Source: Gammaproteobacteria bacterium (GTDB taxonomy: Bacteria > Pseudomonadota > Gammaproteobacteria > Arenicellales > Poriferihabitantaceae). Taken from it: a stretch of DNA of 5,012 nt. The position numbers were made by a program, and so were the translations under genes. The stretch spans positions 1-5,012 of the forward strand of contig JAIBDK010000203.1 of NCBI GenBank assembly GCA_024679435.1, written 5' to 3'. Below the pieces are notes generated by a model. That model saw nothing but the letters and a program-made list of their open reading frames with translations. It searched no databases and was not told where the DNA came from. This document shows positions 1 through 5,012 of this stretch, in pieces; position 1 is the first letter of the stretch; each line of letters opens with the position of its first letter.

Positions 1-164
1 GAAGAACGCTCAAAAGCGGCATCAAAATATCCCTGAGTATATCCGGCTCCAAGAATAATCAAAATTAAAACTGATATTCCAATCAATATTGGAATTTTTA
101 ATGGAATTGATTTTGTAAAACTTTGAGAATTTGTAGATTTTGATTCAGAGACAGGTTGGTCCAA
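1..164 (-). CDS. N-terminus of an unidentified single-pass membrane protein (partial)
   Basis: The minus strand is open from a TTG at 164-162 to the left edge, giving 54 residues. The product has a polar, Ser/Lys-containing stretch (about residues 1-19), one strongly hydrophobic segment (about 21-40, reading PLKIPILIGISVLILIILGA) and then a polar part ending FDAAFERS at the window edge. This is the look of a cytoplasmic tail, one membrane helix and the start of a periplasmic domain. I do not recognise the family. The stretch at 61-120 is very AT-rich, about 18% G+C by hand count, unlike the genes to the right. No ATG is present, an in-frame TGA lies two codons before the TTG, and no clear ribosome-binding site precedes it. 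The first dozen codons overlap the decarboxylase remnant on the other strand, so the native N-terminus may have been replaced at a junction. The reading frame is moderately credible; the start is weak. Confidence 0.4.
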   Translation of the reverse strand, partial: MDQPVSESKSTNSQSFTKSIPLKIPILIGISVLILIILGAGYTQGYFDAAFERS

Positions 165-852
165 TGATCATCTCGAAACCGCCTGGGAACAGGATGATTT
201 TGTCGTTGATCCAACTCGACTCACACTCTATGTCGGCGCCACTGGAATAGACGGAGACACATTCAAAAATGAATATCTCATGGACAAATACGGCATCCAG
301 ATAAATAAAACATCCCGCAATACCGTGCTGTTTATGACCAATATAGGGACAACCAGAAGTTCGGTAGCATTTTTGATTGATGTGCTCCATAAAATTGCCG
401 GAGATCTCGAGCAGGAGCAGGAAGAATTCGGCCGATCAGAAAGAAAACTTTTCGAAAAACGAGTTAACTCGCTAACCAGAGATCTTCCACCGCTTCCAGA
501 TTTCAGCCATTTTCATGAATCTTTCAGTCCAGGGGCGAGCGCCGGAACTAAGGAAGGTCACCTTCGCAAAGCATTTTTCCTTGCTTATGAAGATGAAAAT
601 TGTGAGTACATAGAGATCGATGACCAAAAGCTGGAACAGGCAATAACTGACGGTCAGGAGATCGTTTCTGCGAGCTTCGTCATTCCCTATCCACCGGGAT
701 TCCCCATTCTAGTCCCAGGACAAGTCATCAGCACCGATATCCTGACATTCATGAAAAAACTGGATGTCAAGGAAATCCACGGATACCAACCTGAACTTGG
801 GTTACAGGTCTTCACCGACGATGCCCTGCAATACGCCTCCGGCACACCCTGA
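127..852 (+). pseudogene. Orn/Lys/Arg decarboxylase, C-terminal remnant
   Basis: The frame is open from just after a TGA at 124-126 to the TGA at 850-852 (241 codons). Its content matches the C-terminal third of the large fold-type I, PLP-dependent ornithine/lysine/arginine decarboxylases, which make polyamines or consume protons in acid resistance. Visible landmarks are DFVVDPTRLTLYVGATG near its start, then LMDKYGIQINKTSRNTVLFM (coding from 277) followed by TNIGTTRSSVAFLIDVL, and the C-terminal domain signature IPYPPGFPILVPGQ. Full-length members have roughly 700-950 residues. The N-terminal wing domain and the PLP domain with its Schiff-base lysine are absent. There is no suitable start before the conserved region; the first in-frame ATG (280) falls inside a conserved block. 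The fragment could not be catalytic alone. The remaining sequence has no internal stop or frameshift, so the truncation is either recent or an assembly break. Family assignment is firm; pseudogene status is inferred from the missing 5' part. Confidence 0.8.
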
Positions 853-983
853 GAGACTCTGATTTACTAAGCCTGTTCTTCTCATTACTGTTATTATCCT
901 GCGAGAGCTCAAGCGAGCCGACGGATTTTCATCAGTTGTATACGTTTAAGTCGGGATAGCGTTGGGTGGCTTGTCGGCTTATT

Positions 984-1793
984 CTAGCCAGCCTGATGCA
1001 TATGCACATCTTGTTGAGGAAACGGTATAGATATGCCGTTAGCATCAAACTCTGATTTGATTTTTTCCAAAAGGCTGGCGCGGACATTCCAGTAGTCAGC
1101 ATTTATTACCCACGGCCTGACGTTAATATTAACGCTGCTATCCGCCAGTTCCCCCATAGCCACAATGGCTTCGGGTTCTTTTAAAATACGTGACTCCGAT
1201 GCAATGACTGAGTTGATTATTTCGCAGGCTTTTACGTAGTTGTCTTCGTATCCAATACCAAACACCAGATCTACTCGACGGGTGTCTTCTGCCGAATAAT
1301 TAACGATAACACCGTTATATACAACGCTGTTGGGAACGATGACTCGCTTATTATCCGGTGTCAGCATAATAGTGTTAAAAAGGTCAACTTCCACAACGGT
1401 TCCCGACGTGCCGCCGGCCTCCACATAGTGATTCACTTTAAACGGCTCAAAAATTGCAATCAGAACGCCGGAGGCGAAATTGGATAAAGAGTCTTTAACT
1501 GCAAGACCCACCGCAAGGCCCGCTGCGCCAAATACCGCTAACGCGGAAGTCGTATCAATTCCGAGTTGCTCCAGTGACGCGAGAGTCACCAGCAATAGCA
1601 TCGCAATATAGGAGGTGTTTTGAGAGAGCCTTGCCAGAAGCGCGTTAGTTCCGTGTTGCGAAAGAAAAATCTCCAGGCGTCTGCTTAACCATTTTGCAAT
1701 CAGTCGACCGATAAAGAATATAGCCAGAGCCAGGCCGAATTTAGTTACCCAGGGCATGATTGCCTGCAAAAGTTGAGAAAGTTCGTTATTCAT
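984..1793 (-). CDS. MscS-family small-conductance mechanosensitive channel
   Basis: This 269-residue inner-membrane protein resembles E. coli MscS (286 residues), a heptameric channel that opens under membrane tension to release solutes on hypo-osmotic shock. Two hydrophobic helices (about 12-36 and 58-78) are followed by the pore helix at about 82-115, containing AAGLAVGLAVKDSLSN. Leu93 and Leu97 align with the hydrophobic gate residues Leu105 and Leu109 of MscS. The beta domain follows (FKVNHYVEAGGTSGTVVEV, then TPDNKRVIVPNS), and then the alpha/beta cytoplasmic vestibule ending in EFDANGISIPFPQQDV, the typical terminal motif. The MscS pair Gln112-Gly113, at the TM3 hinge, is Lys100-Asp101 here. 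The ATG at 1793 gives a family-typical N-terminus, but only a poor GGA-like ribosome-binding site lies upstream. The gene is last in the minus-strand cluster, 106 bases after the preceding stop, so it may have its own promoter; I found no convincing one. Confidence 0.93.
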   Translation of the reverse strand: MNNELSQLLQAIMPWVTKFGLALAIFFIGRLIAKWLSRRLEIFLSQHGTNALLARLSQNTSYIAMLLLVTLASLEQLGIDTTSALAVFGAAGLAVGLAVKDSLSNFASGVLIAIFEPFKVNHYVEAGGTSGTVVEVDLFNTIMLTPDNKRVIVPNSVVYNGVIVNYSAEDTRRVDLVFGIGYEDNYVKACEIINSVIASESRILKEPEAIVAMGELADSSVNINVRPWVINADYWNVRASLLEKIKSEFDANGISIPFPQQDVHMHQAG

Positions 1794-1899
1794 TATTTGT
1801 TTTATTTCCGTATGGTTGCGTATTTTACTAAAGTTAATTGTCAGTATTTGATATGTATAAAAGTTGATGGGGCTTAATGATTGGACATAACTTCTTTAA

Positions 1900-2241
1900 T
1901 TATTCGAGATCGATGGCGCGGATTGCCTTTTTTAGAAAGCGAATCCGTCTTTCGAGTTCTGCGGGCGTTTCCCCGGTCATGGCAGTCGCGATGGATTGAT
2001 CGCCACGTAATTTCTCTGCAAGCCACCCTCTGACCAGAACGTAGTATCGGGAATCATGCCCGAGATCAAGAATCGCCGGCATGGAATCCGGTAAATCGGG
2101 GTTATCAATAGCTTGCTGAACGGCCAGTATTTTTTGACCTAGTATTTCAGACTTTTCCTGAAAATCAGAAGCCGTGGATTGAACGTTAAATAACAGCACA
2201 ACGGCGGCAAACAGGAACCCTATCAAATAACGGACCGTCAT
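1900..2241 (-). CDS. Small exported protein of unknown function
   Basis: The 113-residue product begins with a clear Sec signal peptide: a basic start (MTVRY), a hydrophobic core at about 6-20 and a likely cleavage after STA at residue 24. The predicted mature protein is about 89 residues. It starts with a helix-prone stretch (DFQEKSEILGQKILAVQQAI), has a Pro/Asp-rich turn, then a distinctive block HDSRYYVLVRGWLAEKL at about 62-78, and closes with a basic amphipathic helix (ELERRIRFLKKAIRAIDLE). No cysteine is present, so it is not a lipoprotein and has no disulfide. I do not recognise a family with a known function. It lies 25 bases downstream of the coiled-coil gene and is probably co-transcribed with it, which suggests a periplasmic role linked to its neighbours. 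The ATG at 2241 is the only start that includes the signal peptide. No Shine-Dalgarno sequence precedes it, so translational coupling to the upstream gene is possible. Confidence 0.8.
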   Translation of the reverse strand: MTVRYLIGFLFAAVVLLFNVQSTASDFQEKSEILGQKILAVQQAIDNPDLPDSMPAILDLGHDSRYYVLVRGWLAEKLRGDQSIATAMTGETPAELERRIRFLKKAIRAIDLE

Positions 2242-2266
2242 ATTATTTGCAAATAGCAGGCAGAAA

Positions 2267-2920
2267 TTAAGCAGTAAATAGTTCTACTCGAATTTTTTCC
2301 TGTAATTCATCTCTATGTTCATCCAGTTCACGAATTTGCTTTTCGTCAAGACTATCTTCCAGTTGCTTTTTAAGTCCTTCATTCAAATCGTTAAAACGTT
2401 TCTGGAAATCTTCCAGGTCACGTTCGCTCTGCTCGACAAGCTGCTCCAGCATTTTACCAAGCTCCTGGAAGCCGTCTTCCAGCATGGGCTGGATTTTTGA
2501 GACCTGATCTTCGGTAAGCTCCAGTAATTCTGACAGCGCTTCAGCCAGTCTATCTTCAATTTCAGCAATTGCCTCCTTATCTATGCTTTCCAGATAAGCG
2601 TGTAACTCCCTGATTTCATCGCTTTCCAGAATATCATTAAGTTGTTTCTCTGCATCTTTAGATGCCTGTTCCAGTTTTTTTGAAAGAGATTGCATTTCAA
2701 GATATCCCTTCTCGATTGATTCATTGATACTTTCTTGGAGTTCCCTGCTCTTAGTATCAAGAACGGGCTTCAGCTCATCCAGTTTCTTACGAGACAGATT
2801 CATTTGTTCCTCGATCTCGACAATCATTTTGTCGGAGTCAAATCGTTCGTTGTCGGCATAGCTTAGGGATGAAACAATAAAGCTAAGTAGAAGGGTAATG
2901 AAAAGTTTTTGTATGTTCAT
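2267..2920 (-). CDS. Periplasmic helical protein with two Spy/CpxP-like units
   Basis: The 217-residue product has a signal peptide (hydrophobic at about 5-19, likely cleavage after SYA at residue 22) and an almost entirely helical, highly charged, acidic mature chain. It contains two related units at a constant offset of 93 residues without gaps: about 42-111 and 135-204. In both, a helix carrying P-x-L (Pro52 and Pro145) is followed by a long charged helix and then QLxDxL (93-98, 186-191) and IREL (103-106, 196-199). The second unit begins LTEDQ, the LTxxQ motif known from Spy/CpxP/ZraP periplasmic proteins, which act as chaperones or stress sensors. The first has a degenerate LSRKK there. 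I infer an ATP-independent periplasmic chaperone or an envelope stress modulator; a simple coiled-coil structural protein is the alternative. It follows the porin gene by 40 bases, so it might help porin transit through the periplasm. The ATG at 2920 precedes the signal peptide directly; no ribosome-binding site is evident. Confidence 0.85.
   Translation of the reverse strand: MNIQKLFITLLLSFIVSSLSYADNERFDSDKMIVEIEEQMNLSRKKLDELKPVLDTKSRELQESINESIEKGYLEMQSLSKKLEQASKDAEKQLNDILESDEIRELHAYLESIDKEAIAEIEDRLAEALSELLELTEDQVSKIQPMLEDGFQELGKMLEQLVEQSERDLEDFQKRFNDLNEGLKKQLEDSLDEKQIRELDEHRDELQEKIRVELFTA
2309..2797 (-). repeat. Diverged internal coding duplication, 279-bp period
   Basis: The two Spy/CpxP-like units of the periplasmic protein are encoded at 2588-2797 and 2309-2518. 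They align gaplessly with a 93-codon period. A hand alignment of 70 positions gives 16 identities, including Pro, QLxDxL and IREL at matching places. Nucleotide similarity is largely lost, so the duplication is old and not a recombination hot spot. Confidence 0.6.
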
Positions 2921-2960
2921 GCTGAGGACCGTGAATTCAATATGTTTGATGAATAATTAG

Positions 2961-4208
2961 TTAAAAAGAGAATCGGACTCTCACCCCTGCAAACAGGATT
3001 TCGTCTTCGTCCGGGTTTGCGGCAGGGTCTGAAACAAGTTGTACTGAAGGGGTAATAGCGAGATTTTGTGCCAGCTGGAGTCGATAAAACATTTCCGTTG
3101 TTACTTGATCTTTGTTTGAACCCACAGGTTCTCCCCAGTTCATTGCTAGACCAAAAAGGTCGGTTCGTTTAGTGATATAGTAAATAAGTCCTGCGGTGAA
3201 AGATTTATTGTACAGGGGTGCTGCCCCATTCGAAGAACCGTATTTAGTAAATAGCATAAGTTTTTGGTTGAACGTCCAGTTAGCGCTTAGTGTAAAACCA
3301 TCGCTTTGAGGGACGCCGGCATCCACGCGTTCATCGGCATCCCATATTGTAACGTGGATATTGGTGAAATAGCGTTCTCCCCGGGAAGGTGACCAGCCGA
3401 ATTCAGCAGTTTTGTAGAGTTCGCCCGTATCGTGGAACAATTTGGTTTCTGTTGCTACTCCGTTGGCATCACTGATAGAGGCCAACCCATACCATTGATC
3501 ATTAAACCAGTGTCCAACACCAATGCCCGTCCCCCAGTCAGGAAGTGCAATTGAGGCGTTGAACAGAATAGCCAGGTTTTGGAAAGATGTCCAGGGGTTG
3601 GCATAACCCAGAACATCAAGAAAATCGTTTGGATCATAACGACCCATTACCAGTCCGGACTGTCCATCATTAAAAGAATATTGCCAGTTAAGGTCGCCTA
3701 ACAGCGTCTTGGTATCGTTAAACAACGTTCCCGGAATGCCCAGATAACCTGCTGCGAAGCCAAGGTCAGCCGGAGCGATAGCACCATAAGCATGCCTATG
3801 ATCGACGCTGAATACCATATTGCCGGTGTTTCCAGACTCAGCGTTAAGGAGATTCCAGCGGCCCGATACGCGAAATATACCACTACTAGCAGTATCTTCA
3901 GCGCCATTGGGGACATCACTGGCAGACTGAAACAGTGAGGTATAGGCGACACCCAGCTGCAATCCCACATTTGTATTTAGTTGGGATTTCCAGTTAAACC
4001 AGGGTTCCAGGGCCTTATCGAAGGATTCAAAAATAAGGGCAGGTGACTTGATTTCATCATCTTCGGTCAACTGTTTTGAAGTCGAACCAGGGCCTGAAAA
4101 ACCTCGTTGTTCTTTCTTGAAGTCCGCTTTTCCAGTTGTTGATTCTTCAGCTAAAACAGGGGAGCATGTGAACAGGAGGCACAGTAAGCCAAACAGCGTC
4201 TTTTGCAT
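2961..4208 (-). CDS. OprB-like carbohydrate-selective outer-membrane porin
   Basis: The 415-residue product is an outer-membrane beta-barrel that probably admits small sugars or related solutes. A Sec signal peptide occupies residues 1-20 (cleavage after VLA). A polar linker follows at about 21-55, then alternating amphipathic strands with aromatic girdles from about 70 to the end. The block GRYDPNDFLDVLGYANPWTS (about 189-208) resembles the conserved OprB segment near the constriction. The C-terminal part (ITPSVQLVSDPAANPDEDE, then RVRFSF) matches the OprB ending, with terminal Phe as the BAM recognition signal. The length is normal for the family. Substrate cannot be assigned; OprB of Pseudomonas takes glucose and other sugars, but distant members are diverse. 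It is the first gene of the minus-strand cluster and is divergent from an AraC-family regulator, a usual layout for regulated uptake. The ATG at 4208 directly precedes the signal peptide; no Shine-Dalgarno is visible. Confidence 0.85.
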   Translation of the reverse strand: MQKTLFGLLCLLFTCSPVLAEESTTGKADFKKEQRGFSGPGSTSKQLTEDDEIKSPALIFESFDKALEPWFNWKSQLNTNVGLQLGVAYTSLFQSASDVPNGAEDTASSGIFRVSGRWNLLNAESGNTGNMVFSVDHRHAYGAIAPADLGFAAGYLGIPGTLFNDTKTLLGDLNWQYSFNDGQSGLVMGRYDPNDFLDVLGYANPWTSFQNLAILFNASIALPDWGTGIGVGHWFNDQWYGLASISDANGVATETKLFHDTGELYKTAEFGWSPSRGERYFTNIHVTIWDADERVDAGVPQSDGFTLSANWTFNQKLMLFTKYGSSNGAAPLYNKSFTAGLIYYITKRTDLFGLAMNWGEPVGSNKDQVTTEMFYRLQLAQNLAITPSVQLVSDPAANPDEDEILFAGVRVRFSF

Positions 4209-4244
4209 TTCTAGGGTCTAATTTATTCGCAGTTGAGTAGTAAC

Positions 4245-4275
4245 TTGACGGATTGCAGCTATTATCACAGATATT
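4245..4275 (+). promoter_or_regulatory. Weak candidate promoter for the AraC-family gene
   Basis: TTGACG at 4245-4250 matches five of six -35 bases, and GATATT at 4270-4275 matches four of six -10 bases, but the 19-base spacer is long. It overlaps the proposed minus-strand -10, so the two promoters would compete for RNA polymerase if both are real. Confidence 0.22.
4261..4269 (-). promoter_or_regulatory. Candidate extended -10 promoter for the porin operon
   Basis: On the minus strand this reads TGTGATAAT, an extended -10 (TG, one base, GATAAT with five of six consensus bases). It lies about 52 bases before the porin ATG, a normal leader length. No good -35 lies at 17 bases (AATTAA), consistent with an extended -10 or activator-dependent promoter. 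This is a pattern match only. Confidence 0.35.
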
Positions 4276-4278
4276 TAA

Positions 4279-4342
4279 TGAAATTAATTTGCCAATTTAC
4301 GTCAGTTTATCTAACATCAAGAAACCGAGCAAATTAATTTCA
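4279..4342. repeat. Perfect 14-bp inverted repeat, possible paired operator
   Basis: TGAAATTAATTTGC (4279-4292) and its exact reverse complement GCAAATTAATTTCA (4329-4342) flank 36 bases. The inner ten bases, AAATTAATTT, are themselves palindromic, so each arm is also a self-contained symmetric box. The box centres are 50 bp apart, just under five helical turns. The pair sits between the divergent porin and regulator genes. The right box ends four bases before the proposed regulator start, and the left box lies just upstream of the porin's candidate promoter. I infer a paired operator; a long-loop, AT-rich RNA hairpin is the alternative. The repeat is certain, the function is not. Confidence 0.5.
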
Positions 4343-4345
4343 CCA

Positions 4346-5012
4346 TTGACCTCCGCACCCATCCAACTGGTTAAGGCCGCTTTTAAACTCCCGTTTACAG
4401 AGGCTATGAAACAATGCGGGGTCTCCTCATCTTATTACTATCGCAAGGTTCGACTTCCTTCAGGAGACGACGATCCCGAGAGTTTTCTTCCTGAAAAGCC
4501 ATTCTGGAAGTTGATAAACCTGGTTGCAAAACAGGAAGGTATTCCTGATTTCGGTACCCGAGTGGCGGAGATCAGACCCTGGTGTAAAATTGAGTCTCTT
4601 GCACCGCTTTTGCAAAGCAGCAAGACACTTGAGGAATTACTCATCGCATTCTGCACGGCCGCTTCTGGTCAAAGTACCCATGCTCACTTTGAACTTGAAC
4701 AGAATAACGAGAGCATCTGGTTTAAGAAGATAGATAAACCTCTTATTCGCAGTGATTCTCAAATGGAGATGTATCGACTGACGTCAATGATTCAACTGGT
4801 TCAGGTTGCAGCAGGTTCCACCTGGATTCCGGAAAAGGTACGATTAATAATGCAAGAAACCTGTCTGGAAATGCACTGTAAGTGGATACAAAATTCACAA
4901 CTAGTATTCAACAGAGGGGAATCATCAATATCAATTCCAAACACTCTGCTCAATCTGCCGGTCAGTCTGAAAATACCGGTAACAGGCTCAAAATTAAGAA
5001 CCTATGACATCA
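4346..5012 (+). CDS. AraC-family regulator, ligand-binding part (3' partial)
   Basis: The plus-strand frame is open from 4244 to the right edge. From the proposed TTG at 4346 it gives 222 residues that match the arabinose-binding-type N-terminal domain of a subset of AraC regulators. Landmarks are an N-terminal helical segment (TSAPIQLVKAAFKLPFTEAM), FWKLINLVAKQEGIPDFGTR at about 53-72, LAPLLQSSKTLEELLIAFC at about 85-103, LTSMIQLVQVAAGSTWIPEK at about 145-164, and FNRGESSISIPNTLLNLPVS near the end. Family members have about 320-350 residues, with two helix-turn-helix motifs in the last 100, which lie beyond the window. The start is uncertain: TTG 4289 and TTG 4253 are longer options, and ATG 4406 has AGAGG only three bases upstream and would remove the conserved first helix. 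I prefer 4346 from domain fit alone. Divergence from the porin operon suggests it controls that operon and perhaps itself; the effector is unknown. Confidence 0.85.
   Translation, partial: MTSAPIQLVKAAFKLPFTEAMKQCGVSSSYYYRKVRLPSGDDDPESFLPEKPFWKLINLVAKQEGIPDFGTRVAEIRPWCKIESLAPLLQSSKTLEELLIAFCTAASGQSTHAHFELEQNNESIWFKKIDKPLIRSDSQMEMYRLTSMIQLVQVAAGSTWIPEKVRLIMQETCLEMHCKWIQNSQLVFNRGESSISIPNTLLNLPVSLKIPVTGSKLRTYDI

Noticed and set aside
79..112. Short inverted repeats (CCAAT/ATTGG and AATCAAT/ATTGATT) near the left breakpoint, considered as an insertion-sequence end
   Set aside because: They lie within AT-rich sequence coding for a hydrophobic helix, no transposase or target duplication is seen, and the arms are only 5-7 bp.
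145..390. Minus-strand 81-residue open frame
   Set aside because: It is antisense to conserved decarboxylase sequence and its product has no recognisable features.
849..959. Plus-strand frame with a lipoprotein-like peptide (FFSLLLLSCESSSEP) just after the decarboxylase stop
   Set aside because: It looks like a lipobox, but it has no ATG, GTG or TTG start, only CTG at 849, and ends after about 19 residues past the Cys. Probably chance, or at most a decayed remnant.
916..979. 7-bp inverted repeat AGCCGAC / GTCGGCT between the decarboxylase remnant and the channel gene
   Set aside because: The 50-base loop and the lack of an adjacent T-run make it a poor terminator; such short repeats are expected by chance.
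1794..1899. CTGACA and TAAAAT on the minus strand upstream of the channel gene, considered as a promoter
   Set aside because: The spacing is only 11 bases, too short for a sigma-70 promoter, and no better pair was found.
2315..2568. 61-residue open frames on both strands inside the periplasmic helical protein gene
   Set aside because: Shadows of the real gene, whose signal peptide and repeat structure are clear.
3455..3970. 60- and 90-residue minus-strand frames inside the porin gene
   Set aside because: Out-of-frame shadows; the porin frame is continuous and matches its family along its whole length.
4438..4733. 72-residue minus-strand and 69-residue plus-strand frames in the regulator region
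   Set aside because: The partial regulator frame, open to the window edge, explains this region with conserved family motifs; these are other-frame shadows.

Overview
The window looks like chromosomal DNA of a Gram-negative, probably marine-type gammaproteobacterium. This rests on an outer-membrane porin ending in phenylalanine, exported periplasmic proteins, an MscS-type channel, a large Orn/Lys/Arg decarboxylase remnant and an AraC-family regulator with an arabinose-binding-type N-terminal domain. No RNA genes, CRISPR arrays or complete mobile elements were seen. The organism assignment is inference from protein character only.

Left edge (1-852): the N-terminus of an unidentified single-pass membrane protein runs off the left edge on the minus strand, in AT-rich DNA. 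It abuts and slightly overlaps, in opposite orientation, the C-terminal third of a PLP-dependent Orn/Lys/Arg decarboxylase on the plus strand. The decarboxylase has lost its N-terminal and catalytic parts, so this is a rearrangement scar or an assembly junction. The 131 bases at 853-983 contain no convincing gene or terminator.

Centre (984-4208): four genes, all on the minus strand, all encode envelope proteins. In transcription order they are an OprB-like porin (2961-4208), a periplasmic helical protein built of two Spy/CpxP-like units (2267-2920), a small exported protein of unknown function (1900-2241) and an MscS-type channel (984-1793). The first three are separated by only 40 and 25 bases and probably form one operon. 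The channel follows after 106 bases and may be read from the same transcript or from its own promoter.

Right edge (4209-5012): a divergent intergenic region carries a perfect 14-bp inverted repeat whose arms share a palindromic core, plus candidate overlapping promoters. It leads into an AraC-family regulator on the plus strand that is cut by the window edge before its DNA-binding domain. The simplest reading is a regulator divergently controlling an envelope operon for outer-membrane uptake, periplasmic protein protection and possibly osmotic relief. The regulator's ligand and the operon's true function cannot be read from this sequence.
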